DNA from: Fimbriimonadaceae bacterium
GTDB lineage: Bacteria > Armatimonadota > UBA10988
Assembly: GCA_020850355.1 (NCBI GenBank)
Contig: JADZEX010000033.1
Location: 1 to 64,000 of the forward strand
Direction of reading: 5' to 3'
DNA length: 64,000 nucleotides
Position numbers and translations under genes: made by a program. The notes under the pieces are model-generated. The model was not told where the DNA came from. It ran no database searches and saw nothing but the letters and a program-made list of their open reading frames with translations. This document shows, piece after piece, positions 8,864 to 17,343 of the stretch. How positions within the stretch are numbered: position 1 is the first letter of the stretch; each line of letters begins with the position of its first letter.

Positions 8864-8936
8864 GCAATCCCTCGGCGGCGCGTAGTTCGGCGGGCCGGCG
8901 AGAGGTCCTGCCGGAGGGCTTGACGCGGCTTGCGCG

Positions 8937-8966
8937 TTGACAGCCGCCAGCGGTCCACGATACCAT
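8937..8966 (+). promoter_or_regulatory. Sigma-70-like promoter for the 8992 gene pair
   Basis: TTGACA at 8937-8942, 18 bases, then TACCAT at 8961-8966. The predicted transcript start falls near 8973, upstream of a GGAGG (8976-8980) and the ATG at 8992. An in-frame ATG at 8965 lies inside the -10 box and would not be transcribed, which favours the later start. Confidence 0.5.
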
Positions 8967-8991
8967 GGTGGAGTGGAGGGTTGTCGTGGCG

Positions 8992-9351
8992 ATGGAGAAG
9001 CCAAAGCGCCAGATTCGGTGCAAGTGCTACCATCGGCCGGTGCGTAGTCTGCCGGCAGGTAGCCTCCGAGGTAGCGAGGACAGTAAGTCTCGTTGTCCAG
9101 TGTGGGCGGCAAGTCCCGAAGTGCAGGCGGCGCTGCTGGCCGAGGCGATCCCGATTCCAGAGGCTGGCCTCGACTCGCACGGCCACGAACGGAAGTTGGT
9201 CAATGCGGTGAACGGTGTCTACTTCCTGGAAGTCTCCACCAATGAGGCCGCACCAGCCTACAATTGCTACTGCGCGCGTCCTCCAGAAACGCTGCGCGCA
9301 GCCCTCGAGCAGAAGGCTGGGCGAGCCTTGGACGACCTGACCACGAGTTAG
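8992..9351 (+). CDS. Small Cys-containing protein, possible degenerate zinc ribbon
   Basis: 119 residues, no family recognised. The N-terminus IRCKCYHRPVRSLPAGS followed by KSRCPVW resembles the C-x-C...P-x-G...CPxC zinc-ribbon lead of many small planctomycete/armatimonadete proteins, but the fourth Cys is Trp (Cys at 10, 12 and 35). The rest is mixed helix with a NAVNGVYFLEVSTNE strand. Codons end in A or T more often than in neighbouring genes (GGT, AGT, CCA, CGT), a hint of acquisition. It ends 12 bases before the next gene, so the two are probably one transcriptional unit. The start rests on the promoter position; the ribosome site is weak, so confidence that it is real is moderate. Confidence 0.5.
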   Translation: MEKPKRQIRCKCYHRPVRSLPAGSLRGSEDSKSRCPVWAASPEVQAALLAEAIPIPEAGLDSHGHERKLVNAVNGVYFLEVSTNEAAPAYNCYCARPPETLRAALEQKAGRALDDLTTS

Positions 9352-9362
9352 GGGCCGCCGTC

Positions 9363-10766
9363 ATGGACAGTCTGGGGATCATTCTGAGTTGGCTGGACCC
9401 CCCTCCCATTGTCACCGGCCCGGACGGTGTGCTCTGGGCTGAGCTTCAGTTGATGCTGGGACCGGAGTGCGTGACAACCCACCAGAAGCGCGACTTGCCC
9501 CTGTCGGTTGGCAGTCATGAGGCCGTCCGGGGAACGCTGACCGGGCTGGTGGACTGGCTAGTGGATCATTGGGTGGCGCTGTCGTGTGAGACCTTCGCCC
9601 CTGCTAAGCGCCCGGCTGGCTGGGCCGGTGGAGCGGTTTTCCCGACCACCCAGGATGCCTGGGAGGACTATGCCAGGTGGACTGCCGATCCGGACGCCGT
9701 GGCGCAGATCGCGACCTGGCATGAGCGGCACCTGTTTGGCAACCTGTCGAGCAACCTCGCCCTGCCGTCGTTGGTGCTGGTCCCGGAGCCGCCCTACTTC
9801 CTGATTGAGGTCGACGACCTGCCGTTGCAGGGTGATCCCTCGGTGGAGTTCCACGCTGCCAGGCCATCGGCCCCGCCTTGGCCTTGGTTGGCGAGTCTCT
9901 CGTGGGCCCAGGTCACAGCGACGCTCGAGCAGTTCGTGTCTGACTGTCTGGCACGCGGCCGCGACGCCGGTGGCGAGCACCGCTGGGCAGACTGGGTTGA
10001 GGGACGCTTCCGACAGGCCAGGCTGGCCGCCGCCGATCCCGCGCAGCGGCTGCAGGGGCAGTTTGGTCCGGTGGTCAGCGCACACTTGGCGCAGTTACCT
10101 CCGGCGAGTGCGGCGCGCGAGGCGGCCGAAGGGGTCTTCCGCGATACGGCACCGGGCGACACGGCCGCGACGGCCCGGACGACTCAGGACTGGATTGACA
10201 CAGTCGTCGCCGACACCAGCGCCTCGCCGGCGCGCTGGCTCCTGCCGGACCTGCCGTACGACCTGGCGCAGGCGCCGTTCGAGCAAGGCTACCTGCTCGC
10301 CCGGCACGTCCGGGAACGCCTGCGGCAGCCGGACCGACCGCTCGACCTCGATCACCTGCTCTTTGAACTGGACGTCGAACCGCGCCGCGAGGCGGCCACC
10401 GCAGCCATCGAAACCGCCGTCGTCGGCGTGCCCCGGCGGCGGGCCTGCCTGCTCTCCAACACGGCCTCGACCGAGCGCCGGCTGCAGCGCTGGCACGGCC
10501 GCCGTTTCGCCGAGGCGGCCGCCCTCGGCCGGTTGCTGGCCGCGGCCGGAGGCGACGGGGGCACGGCCGTCGGCGCGGCGCAGGGTCCGCACACGCTGCC
10601 GGTGGCTGGCCGCCGCGCGCGAGCCTTTGCCGCCGAGCTGCTGCTGCCCAGCAGCGTGGCCCGCGGGTACGCCCCGACCGACGATCTGCAGACCCTCTGC
10701 GCGGAGTACGGGATCTCCCAACTCGCCGCCCAGTGGCACATCCTTAACGTCGCCGCGGCGGCCTGA
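9363..10766 (+). CDS. Protein with degenerate ImmA/IrrE-like C-terminus
   Basis: 467 residues. The first ~370 are not recognised (LSWLDPPPIVTGPDG, a conserved-looking EDYARWTADPD...WHERHLFGNLSSN region, then Ala-rich helices). The last ~90 align in layout with the ImmA/IrrE metallopeptidase family. RRFAEAAALGRLL (residues 380-392) sits where that family has RFTLAHELGHLL, so the HExxH zinc motif is replaced by A386-A387...R390. RAFAAELLLP (420-429), then a helix and YGISQLAAQWHIL, match the family's AN.FAAELLMP...Y.VS..A end. It therefore looks like a catalytically dead relative. It is preceded by a small Cys-containing gene; such peptidases are often partnered with regulators or toxin systems. 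Codon use in the first third is less GC3-biased. Family assignment is an inference from motif order. Confidence 0.6.
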   Translation: MDSLGIILSWLDPPPIVTGPDGVLWAELQLMLGPECVTTHQKRDLPLSVGSHEAVRGTLTGLVDWLVDHWVALSCETFAPAKRPAGWAGGAVFPTTQDAWEDYARWTADPDAVAQIATWHERHLFGNLSSNLALPSLVLVPEPPYFLIEVDDLPLQGDPSVEFHAARPSAPPWPWLASLSWAQVTATLEQFVSDCLARGRDAGGEHRWADWVEGRFRQARLAAADPAQRLQGQFGPVVSAHLAQLPPASAAREAAEGVFRDTAPGDTAATARTTQDWIDTVVADTSASPARWLLPDLPYDLAQAPFEQGYLLARHVRERLRQPDRPLDLDHLLFELDVEPRREAATAAIETAVVGVPRRRACLLSNTASTERRLQRWHGRRFAEAAALGRLLAAAGGDGGTAVGAAQGPHTLPVAGRRARAFAAELLLPSSVARGYAPTDDLQTLCAEYGISQLAAQWHILNVAAAA

Positions 10767-10833
10767 CAGCCTCCCCGACCAAACGTCGCAGGATCCTCGG
10801 ACCGCCGCGGGAACTGGCCAGCGGAGTCCGCCA

Positions 10834-13800
10834 ATGCGCGCCGCCGCTGTCTGCTGCCTGCTCTGGACCGGTTTGGCCGCCGCCCAGGAGTGGCTGCCGA
10901 ACGGCTCGATGGCCGCCGGGGCCGGGCAGCCCGCCGGCTGGCGCGAGCCAACCATCGAGGAAGGACCCGGCACGTTGCGGCTGACGCGCGATACCGTGAC
11001 CTTCCAGACCGGCCCGGCCGCGCTGCGCCTCGAGGCCGTCGGCGGGGTGGTCAAAGGCAACGTCGGCTGCGCGCTGCCGGCGATCGCCGGGCAGCGCATC
11101 ACCGTAAGCGCCTGGTTGCTCGCGGTGGGCGACCTCAGCTTCGTCGCGCTGGCCGTGCTGGTGCCCGGCGGGGAGCCCTCCTACCAGGCGCTGGCCGAAA
11201 TCCGCCCTTCGCCGCGCTGGCAGCGCGTCTACCGCCAGGTTACCGTACCGACCGGGGCCCAACCGCCGCAACTGCTCTTGCTGCTGCAGGGCCAGGGCAC
11301 GCTTTGGCTGGACGAGGTCAGCCTGCAACCGGGCGACGGCTTCCGGCCGGAGCCGCTGATCTGCGACTTCGCGGCGCCGCCGCTGTACGCCTTCTTGTCG
11401 TGGGAGAAGCTGCCCACCGCGACGGCGACGGGTGTGCGCGTCGCGGCCAAGGATTCTCGTGGCGGCTGCGGGTTCCTGGTACATCGCGAGCTGACCCCCT
11501 TCGCCGACTGGGTGCCCACGCTAACGCTCACGCCCGGCCCCGGCGCGCAGCCGCAGGCGCTGCGGTTGGGCCTCGATGATGCCGATGGCACCTCGCACGA
11601 GTACCGGTTCACGCTGCCCGCGCTGACCGCTGGTACCGCCGTCAGCGTGGCGGCCGACGATGGGGCCTCGCTGCAAGCGCCGGGCGGTGTCGCCGAAGTC
11701 GGCAAGGTCGCGGGGTTCGAGGTGGCGCAAGTGCGGCAGGTCCGCCTGATTGGCGACTGGTCGGCCAGCGCGCTGGACCTGACCTTTCAACGGCTGGAGC
11801 TGCGCGAGCCGCCGGCGGAGCAGGCGGCCGCTCGCGAGAAGCTGCAGCAGCGGCTGGCGGCGCAGGCGGCCCAACGCGCCAAGGCCGAGGCCGACCGGCG
11901 GGCCAGGCTGGAAGCGTTGCTGGCCGGGGCGCCGCACCCCGCCGATGGCCCGGAGGTGCAGCACGTCGCGCCCGTAGCGCCCGACGTGCTGGCGCTGTGG
12001 GTGCAGGAGAAGACCTTCGTGCCGCAGCCGCAGGTGCCCTACGTGGCGCAGGAGGGTGACGAGATCCGGCGCAGCGGCGAGCGGCTGCCGGTGATTGAAG
12101 ACGGCAAGCTGCAAATCGCGCAGAAGGACGTCAAGGTCTTCCGCAAGCAGGGCAACCGACTGGTCGAGCTGGGCGACCTGGCGGTCAACGCGCAGACCAT
12201 CAAGCCCCCCGACACCGCCACCGGCAGCGACCTCAGCGCCGAGTCGGTCGCCGAGGCGCGGGCCTACCGGATCACCGCCCTCGACGACCCGGCCCGGGGC
12301 GAGCCCGCGGCGCCGGTGGCGGTCTGGTGGAAGCGCAAGCCGAACGCCCCGCGCTCGCTGGCTTTCGAGGTGCAGGTCTTCCTGAAGCTGCCGCGGCCGC
12401 TCGCCGTGGGGCGGCGCTACCGGCTCGACTTCGTCGGAGTGAACTTCCGGCAGGCCAGCCTGGAGTACACCTACCAGCCGTCGCAACAGCGCAGCGAGGC
12501 GGTGCATGTCAGCGCCATCGGTTTCCGGCCCGACGATCCGCTGAAGTGCGCCTGGCTGTCGCAATGGTGTGGCACCGGCGGGCCGCTGAGCTGGCCGGCC
12601 GGGCAGTCCTTCGAGGTGCTCGACGAGGCCACCGGCCAGAGTGCCCTTCGTGGCGCGGCGCGGCTGCTGAAAGGGGCCAAAGAGACCGAGAGCTTCAAGG
12701 CCGGGCGCAACTACACCCAGGCCGACGTCCATCTGCTCGACTTCAGCAGTCTCAACAAGCCCGGTCGGTACCGCGTCTACGTCACCGGGATCGGCTGCAG
12801 CTTCGCGTTCCGGATCGACCCGCACGTCTGGCACGAGGCGTTGCAGCTCTCGCTGCGTGGCCTGCTGCACCACCGCAGCGGCCTGGCCCTCGGACCGCCC
12901 TTCACCGACTACGTCCGGCCGCGCAACATGCACCCGGCCGATGGCGTGCCGGTCTTCTGGTCGGCCGGCAGCGAGTTCGAGTCCGGCAGTCAGGACGGCG
13001 CTTTCGCGATGCTGGCGTCACGGCGCACCGAGACTCGCGAACCGGAGGCCTGGGGCGGCCACATGGATGCCGGCGATTGGGACCGCAACGGCAATCACCC
13101 GCGGGCGATGTGGCTGCTGCTGGATCTGTGCGAGCAGTACCCCGCCCAGATCGGCGCCGTGAAGCTGGCCCTGCCGCCGGCCGAGGCGGCGAACAGCATC
13201 CCCGATCTGCTGGACGAGGTGATCTGGAACCTCGACTTCCACCGCCGCCTGCAGACCGCCGAGGGCGGCATCTCCGGCGGGGTCGAGTCGACCAGCCACC
13301 CGCGGCCGGGCGAGGCCTCGTGGCAGGAGTCCGAGGTGCTCAGCGCCTACGCGCCGGACCCCTGGGTCAGCTTCGTCTACGCCGCTTCGACGGGCAAGCT
13401 GGCCCGGCTGCTGCAGCCCTTCGACGCGCCGCAGGCGAATCGCTTCCTGGCCTCGGCGCAGCGCGCCTGGACCTGGGCTGTGGCCAACACCGCGCGCTTC
13501 GTGGACCTCCGCGCGGCGGCCGACCGGGCCAAGGCGACCCTCGACCTGGACACCGTCCGCAACCTGGCGGCGCTGGAGCTGTGGTTGACCACCGAGGCGT
13601 CCAGCTACCACACCGAGTTCGCCCGGACCACGCTGCTGCGCGACCCCGGCAACGAGATCATGCTGCAGCACAAGGCCGCGCTGCGCTACGCGCGATTGCC
13701 CGACGGTCAGGGCGACGCGGTCCTGCGGCAGGCGGCCCGCGACTGGATCCTGAAGATGGCCGCCATCGCGCTGCAGTTCGGCGATGGCAACGGCTTCGGC

Positions 13801-14280
13801 GTCACCACCGCGGTGCCCGGCCTGCCGCCGATGGGCTTCGTCGGCTACCTCAGTACGCCCGAGATGATCGGCGCGCTGTTGCCGGCCGCCTATCAACTGA
13901 CCGGCGACCGCCGGTACCTCGCCGGCGCCGTGCGGGCCTGTCAGTTCGCCAGCGGCGCCAACCCGATGAATCTGGCGCTGACCACCGGCCTCGGCCCGCG
14001 GCCGGTGCGGCATCCGCTGCACATCGACAGCCAGCAGACCGGTCAGCCCGCCCCCGCCGGGATCACCGTCTACGGCATCAGTGACCCGGCCGAGAACTAC
14101 GCCTTCGACGCCTGGGCCTACACCTGGTACCTTCAGAAGATGGTCCCCGCCGCGCGCACCTGGCCGACGGCCGAGAGCTACTGGGACATCTGGCTGGTGC
14201 CCTCGAGCAACGAGTTCACCATCCACCAGACGATCATCCCGTCGGCGGCCTACTGGGGCTTTCTGGCCTGCCGCGACTGA
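10834..14280 (+). CDS. Secreted multidomain GH9 glycoside hydrolase (cellulase-type)
   Basis: 1148 residues. Signal peptide (MRAAAVCCLLWTGLAAAQ); residues ~18-150 form a jelly-roll carbohydrate-binding-like segment; ~325-360 is a charged coiled stretch; ~557-655 is the Ig-like domain that precedes GH9 catalytic domains (VSAIGFRPDDPLKCAWLS...YRVYVTG). The catalytic (alpha/alpha)6 barrel follows. The diagnostic GGHMDAGDWD lies at residues 741-750 with the two catalytic-base aspartates D745 and D748, and the acid Glu is in DPAENYAFDAW (E1087). This matches endoglucanase/exoglucosaminidase-type GH9; substrate specificity is not inferable. It is about twice the size of a minimal GH9. ATG 10834 has GGAG eight bases upstream. 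The reading frame stays open upstream over the previous gene, but that extension is not coding. An M55 peptidase gene follows after 16 bases. Confidence 0.9.
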   Translation: MRAAAVCCLLWTGLAAAQEWLPNGSMAAGAGQPAGWREPTIEEGPGTLRLTRDTVTFQTGPAALRLEAVGGVVKGNVGCALPAIAGQRITVSAWLLAVGDLSFVALAVLVPGGEPSYQALAEIRPSPRWQRVYRQVTVPTGAQPPQLLLLLQGQGTLWLDEVSLQPGDGFRPEPLICDFAAPPLYAFLSWEKLPTATATGVRVAAKDSRGGCGFLVHRELTPFADWVPTLTLTPGPGAQPQALRLGLDDADGTSHEYRFTLPALTAGTAVSVAADDGASLQAPGGVAEVGKVAGFEVAQVRQVRLIGDWSASALDLTFQRLELREPPAEQAAAREKLQQRLAAQAAQRAKAEADRRARLEALLAGAPHPADGPEVQHVAPVAPDVLALWVQEKTFVPQPQVPYVAQEGDEIRRSGERLPVIEDGKLQIAQKDVKVFRKQGNRLVELGDLAVNAQTIKPPDTATGSDLSAESVAEARAYRITALDDPARGEPAAPVAVWWKRKPNAPRSLAFEVQVFLKLPRPLAVGRRYRLDFVGVNFRQASLEYTYQPSQQRSEAVHVSAIGFRPDDPLKCAWLSQWCGTGGPLSWPAGQSFEVLDEATGQSALRGAARLLKGAKETESFKAGRNYTQADVHLLDFSSLNKPGRYRVYVTGIGCSFAFRIDPHVWHEALQLSLRGLLHHRSGLALGPPFTDYVRPRNMHPADGVPVFWSAGSEFESGSQDGAFAMLASRRTETREPEAWGGHMDAGDWDRNGNHPRAMWLLLDLCEQYPAQIGAVKLALPPAEAANSIPDLLDEVIWNLDFHRRLQTAEGGISGGVESTSHPRPGEASWQESEVLSAYAPDPWVSFVYAASTGKLARLLQPFDAPQANRFLASAQRAWTWAVANTARFVDLRAAADRAKATLDLDTVRNLAALELWLTTEASSYHTEFARTTLLRDPGNEIMLQHKAALRYARLPDGQGDAVLRQAARDWILKMAAIALQFGDGNGFGVTTAVPGLPPMGFVGYLSTPEMIGALLPAAYQLTGDRRYLAGAVRACQFASGANPMNLALTTGLGPRPVRHPLHIDSQQTGQPAPAGITVYGISDPAENYAFDAWAYTWYLQKMVPAARTWPTAESYWDIWLVPSSNEFTIHQTIIPSAAYWGFLACRD

Positions 14281-14296
14281 GCCAGAGGAGGGTCGC

Positions 14297-15136
14297 ATGA
14301 AGGTCTTCATGCTGTGGGATATGGAAGGCGTCAGCGGGCTCTGGCGCCGCGAGGAGGTCTGGTACTGGGAACCGGGCGTCGAGCCGGCGGACGAGACGGC
14401 CGGCAAGGCGCTGCTGATGGCCGACATCAACAACGCCGTGGTGGCGGCCCTCGAGGCGGGCGTCGAGGAGCTGATTGTCTGCGACACCCACCGCGGCGGC
14501 GGCAACATCGACCTGGCGCAGATGCACCAGGACCCGCGGGTGACCTGGCTGCCGCGCTCCCGCGGTGAGGTCGACGGCCGGCTGCGGTGGCTGCCGGGCC
14601 TGGACGAACAGACCGCCGGGATCTTCTTGCCCGGTCACCACGCCAAAGCCGGCACCCGCGGGGCGTTTCTGCCGCACACCTGGATGGGCGAGTGGGCCGA
14701 CGTGCGGCTGAATGGCGAGAGCGTCGGCGAGCTGGGCATCGAAGCCTGTTTCGCCGGCCACTTCGGGGTGCCGCTGGCCTTCATGCAGGGCGACGAGGCC
14801 GCCTGCCGCGAAGCCACCGCGCAGTTTCCGGGCGTCGTCACCGCCGCGGTCAAACGCGCCATTTCGCGCGACCGCGCCAGCGGCCTGGCGCCGGCCGACG
14901 CCCGCGAGCTGACCGCGACTAAGGTCCGCCAGGCGGTCGCCCAACTCCGGGTCGCGCCACCGCCGCCGTTCTGTCCCTCGCTGCCCCTGACAGTGACCAT
15001 CCGGTACCGCTCGACCGCCGGCGCCGAGCAGGCGGCCGCCCGGCCCGGGGTGGTGCGGGTCGACCGTCACACCGTCGAGAAGACGGTGCCCCGGCTGGGC
15101 GATGTGATGCACTGGATCGCCGGCGCCGGGCTCTGA
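14297..15136 (+). CDS. M55 family D-aminopeptidase-like protein (DppA-type)
   Basis: 279 residues. Starts MKVFMLWDMEGVSG, the N-terminal metal-binding signature of the M55 zinc D-aminopeptidases. It continues with CDTHRGGGN, PGHHAKAGTRGAFLPHTW (metal-binding His residues), GELGIEACFAGHFGVPLAFMQGDEA and VKRAISRDRA. This matches the DppA fold, which releases D-amino acids from peptides of peptidoglycan origin. No signal peptide, so cytoplasmic. GAGGAGG stands seven bases before the ATG; the gene is 16 bases after the GH9 gene and likely cotranscribed with it. It ends seven bases before the convergent UroD-like gene. Confidence 0.88.
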   Translation: MKVFMLWDMEGVSGLWRREEVWYWEPGVEPADETAGKALLMADINNAVVAALEAGVEELIVCDTHRGGGNIDLAQMHQDPRVTWLPRSRGEVDGRLRWLPGLDEQTAGIFLPGHHAKAGTRGAFLPHTWMGEWADVRLNGESVGELGIEACFAGHFGVPLAFMQGDEAACREATAQFPGVVTAAVKRAISRDRASGLAPADARELTATKVRQAVAQLRVAPPPPFCPSLPLTVTIRYRSTAGAEQAAARPGVVRVDRHTVEKTVPRLGDVMHWIAGAGL

Positions 15137-15143
15137 CCACCGG

Positions 15144-16130
15144 CTACCAGTGCGGCCCGCCGGCGCACTCGCGCTGACAGGCGGCGATGGCCGCCGCCAG
15201 GCTCTGCTCCGGCGTGTCGCGGCCGGGGTAGAGCTGCACATAGGAGCAGCCGGCCTGGGCGTAACGCGAGACCAGCTCGTCCAGCGCTGCAGGCGACCAC
15301 TCAGCCAGCTCCTGGGGCGTGACCTGAGCCCACCACCGCTCGCCCATCACGGCGGTCATCTCGGCCGGCGTCAGCAGCTTGGCGCCGGCGCCATGGAACA
15401 TCGTGATGCCGAGCTCGTCGCGACCGATCCGCAGGTGCTCGGCCCGCAGCAGCTCACTGTGCAGGAAGCGCTGGGGGCTGTCGCCGTAGAGCCGCTGATA
15501 GCGCGGCACCACCAACTCGCGAAAGCTGCGCGGCGAGAGCAGCCCGGCGTAGTCGTCGCCGATGTAGCCGCGCGGCGCGGCGCCGCAGAGCTGGTGGTCG
15601 AACGCCCGGACGACGTCGCAGGCCGCCACCAGGTGGTCCAGCAGGCGCCCCGCCGCCGCTGGGTCGGCCGCTGACCAGTAGAGCACCTCGTCGGCACTGA
15701 TCTCGGCGGCCGAGGTCACCACCCCGCCGCCCTCGCCGCCGAAACGGCAGGTGTGGCCCTGCTGCCGGTAGTACTGCCAGACGGCCAGGTGCCGCGCGAA
15801 CCAGCCACTGCTGGCGGGATCGGGCAGCGTCAACTGCTCCAAATCGGCGACCGTGCGGACCAGCGGCCGGGTGGTGTCGACATAGGGCAGCTCATTGGCC
15901 TGCACCGGCTCGTGGATGGGCATCCCGAGGTAGGAAGCGAAAGCCACCGGCGGGCAGTCGGGGTGCGGCCGGATGAACCGCCCGACGCCCCAGCGCTGCT
16001 CCGCGAACTGCTGCGCGGCGAGCTGCGTCTGGAGCATCATCGCCGGATCGCCGTAGTACTCGCGGTACGAGACGCCGGTGTAGGCGGCGTAGGTGACATT
16101 GCAGAAGGCGATGTGCCAACGGACCTGCAT
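15144..16130 (-). CDS. Uroporphyrinogen decarboxylase-fold protein (methyltransferase-like)
   Basis: 328 residues. Segment order fits the URO-D superfamily, which includes MtaA/CmuA-type methylcobamide:CoM methyltransferase relatives: YREYYGDPAMMLQTQLAAQQF, EPVQANELPYVDTT, GGGVVTSAAEIS, IGDDYAGLLSPRSFRELVVPRYQRLYG, HSELLRAEHLRIGRDELGITMFHGAGA and a C-terminal PGRDTPEQSLAAAIAACQ. It lacks the heme-biosynthesis context, and the classical decarboxylase residues are not evident, so a catabolic or methyl-transfer role is more likely than heme synthesis. ATG 16130 has GGAGG eight bases upstream. No corrinoid protein gene is adjacent. Confidence 0.8.
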   Translation of the reverse strand: MQVRWHIAFCNVTYAAYTGVSYREYYGDPAMMLQTQLAAQQFAEQRWGVGRFIRPHPDCPPVAFASYLGMPIHEPVQANELPYVDTTRPLVRTVADLEQLTLPDPASSGWFARHLAVWQYYRQQGHTCRFGGEGGGVVTSAAEISADEVLYWSAADPAAAGRLLDHLVAACDVVRAFDHQLCGAAPRGYIGDDYAGLLSPRSFRELVVPRYQRLYGDSPQRFLHSELLRAEHLRIGRDELGITMFHGAGAKLLTPAEMTAVMGERWWAQVTPQELAEWSPAALDELVSRYAQAGCSYVQLYPGRDTPEQSLAAAIAACQRECAGGPHW

Positions 16131-16170
16131 CGTGGGGGCCTCCCGCGGCATTCCGGGACGTCGGCCGCCG

Positions 16171-16650
16171 TCAGGCCGAAGCCTGTCGCCTCTGCCAATC
16201 GACGAGGACGTCGGCCCCGAAGGTGGCGAGCGGCGGACTCCAGCTCTGCTCGCTGGCGCGTCGGGCGATCGCGGTGAAGGAGTGCTCGCCGACGCCGAGG
16301 AGCGGGAGTTCCCGCAACTCGACAATCCACTTGGCGTTGCGGTTGCGGCAGTCGATGGCGTGCTCAATGATCTGGCGGCTGCGCTCGCCGCACTGGACCC
16401 GCAGTCGCCCGGTCCAGGCGTGGCCAAGCTCCTCCCGCGGCACCGCCCAGTGAACGAATAGAAAGCACCGCTGCGGCGACCGCTGCACGGCGTGCTGGAC
16501 AACCTGGTCGAGGTCAGCGGGTGTCGGCGTACCGCTGGCGATGAGGTCAGCCTCAACGGTGAAGGTGTCCATCACCCCGCAAGCATGGGCATTGCCATTG
16601 TCGTCGATGAAAGCCTGATCGACCAGCAACAGTGCGGAGACCTGCAGCAT
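16171..16650 (-). CDS. Conserved hypothetical protein (DUF6941-like?)
   Basis: 159 residues, soluble. It opens with a strand (MLQVSALLLVDQAFIDDNG) followed by a His/Cys-containing strand ACGVMDTFTVEADLI, then CFLFVHWAVPREELGHAWTGRLRV and a charged C-terminal half. The overall pattern (leading strand that names a ligand or state, then a regularly spaced VHW..P..ELG..W..RLRV block) is reminiscent of small sandwich-fold proteins such as DUF6941, but the match is by eye and weak. ATG 16650 has GGTGG eight bases upstream; a GTG at 16662 is possible. It follows the stop of the small membrane-protein gene by 12 bases and probably shares its transcript. Confidence 0.55.
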   Translation of the reverse strand: MLQVSALLLVDQAFIDDNGNAHACGVMDTFTVEADLIASGTPTPADLDQVVQHAVQRSPQRCFLFVHWAVPREELGHAWTGRLRVQCGERSRQIIEHAIDCRNRNAKWIVELRELPLLGVGEHSFTAIARRASEQSWSPPLATFGADVLVDWQRRQASA

Positions 16651-16662
16651 TGTCTGGCCCAC

Positions 16663-17061
16663 CTACGCTTGGGCGTACAGCAGCTCCGGCCGCACCGCAG
16701 CCAACGGCCGGATCGGACTGCCGGCGAGCGGCAGCCGCTGGTGGGTCGGCGCGCCGCGGCCGGGAGCGCTGGCGGGACGGAGGCACGCCGCGCCGGCTGG
16801 CCTGGTGGCAACAGCCAGCGCTCCTTGGGCTACGGCGCAGCACCGCCAGCCAAGGCCGAACAGGACCACCCCGGCGGCCGAGAGCCAGGCGTGCCAGGGT
16901 CGATCCGTGACTGTGCCGGTGGACAGCAACACCACCTGGAAGCAGCCGGACAACACGGCGACTCCCGCCATCGCTCTTCCGCGCTGCCACAGCCGCTGTG
17001 CCGCCACCCGCTGCTGGCGATTGGCTGCGGCAACCCGCCCTCTCGGCCCGGCTGTGACCAT
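16663..17061 (-). CDS. Small membrane protein of unknown function
   Basis: 132 residues. An Arg-rich N-terminal cytoplasmic segment is followed by two hydrophobic helices (MAGVAVLSGCFQVVLLSTG; AWLSAAGVVLFGLGWRC) and a Pro/Arg-rich tail. No family recognised. A strong site (GAGGAG then seven bases) precedes ATG 17061. The stop is 12 bases upstream of the next start. High Arg content of the tail could also reflect a non-coding frame, so confidence is moderate. Confidence 0.5.
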   Translation of the reverse strand: MVTAGPRGRVAAANRQQRVAAQRLWQRGRAMAGVAVLSGCFQVVLLSTGTVTDRPWHAWLSAAGVVLFGLGWRCCAVAQGALAVATRPAGAACLRPASAPGRGAPTHQRLPLAGSPIRPLAAVRPELLYAQA

Positions 17062-17121
17062 CCTCCGACTCCTCTCACCGCGCCGCCAGCCTGCGCCCTC
17101 AACACCGCCCAACCGGCAACC

Positions 17122-17268
17122 CTAAGGGCCGGTTCCCTCGTCCTTGTCAGGACGTCGGAAGAACTGCCCAATGAGCTCGTCGGACACCCCACAGCCGTGC
17201 AGCAGCAGCAGCACTCCTCCGCCCAGCGGCAACCACACCAGTGCGGCGGCGACGCCCATCGCGTGCAT
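17122..17268 (-). CDS. Possible 48-residue single-helix membrane protein
   Basis: A short frame encoding one clear hydrophobic helix (GVAAALVWLPLGGGVLLLLH) and a polar tail (GVSDELIGQFFRRPDKDEG). It lies 60 bases upstream of the other small membrane-protein gene, same strand, divergent from der. The ribosome site is poor and a second ATG at 17259 is equally possible. The alternation of a helix with an acidic/basic tail is protein-like, but the call is tentative. Confidence 0.35.
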   Translation of the reverse strand: MHAMGVAAALVWLPLGGGVLLLLHGCGVSDELIGQFFRRPDKDEGTGP

Positions 17269-17306
17269 CGCCGCCGCCCGGCCGGGCTCGCGGCGGGTCG
17301 GGCACC

Positions 17307-17334
17307 TTGACCCCCGGCCGCCCTCTGATACAAT
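17307..17334 (+). promoter_or_regulatory. Sigma-70-like promoter of der, likely leaderless transcript
   Basis: TTGACC (17307-17312), 16 bases, TACAAT (17329-17334). The expected transcript start (about 17341) lies only a few bases before the der ATG at 17344, and there is no Shine-Dalgarno-like purine run in between. A leaderless mRNA is therefore likely. Confidence 0.6.
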
Positions 17335-17343
17335 GCCGTTGCC

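Noticed and set aside
9805..10833. 340-codon in-frame extension upstream of the GH9 gene
   Set aside because: It overlaps the ImmA-like gene in another frame and reads as Ser/Arg/Pro-rich noise; a signal peptide and ribosome site define the GH9 start at 10834.
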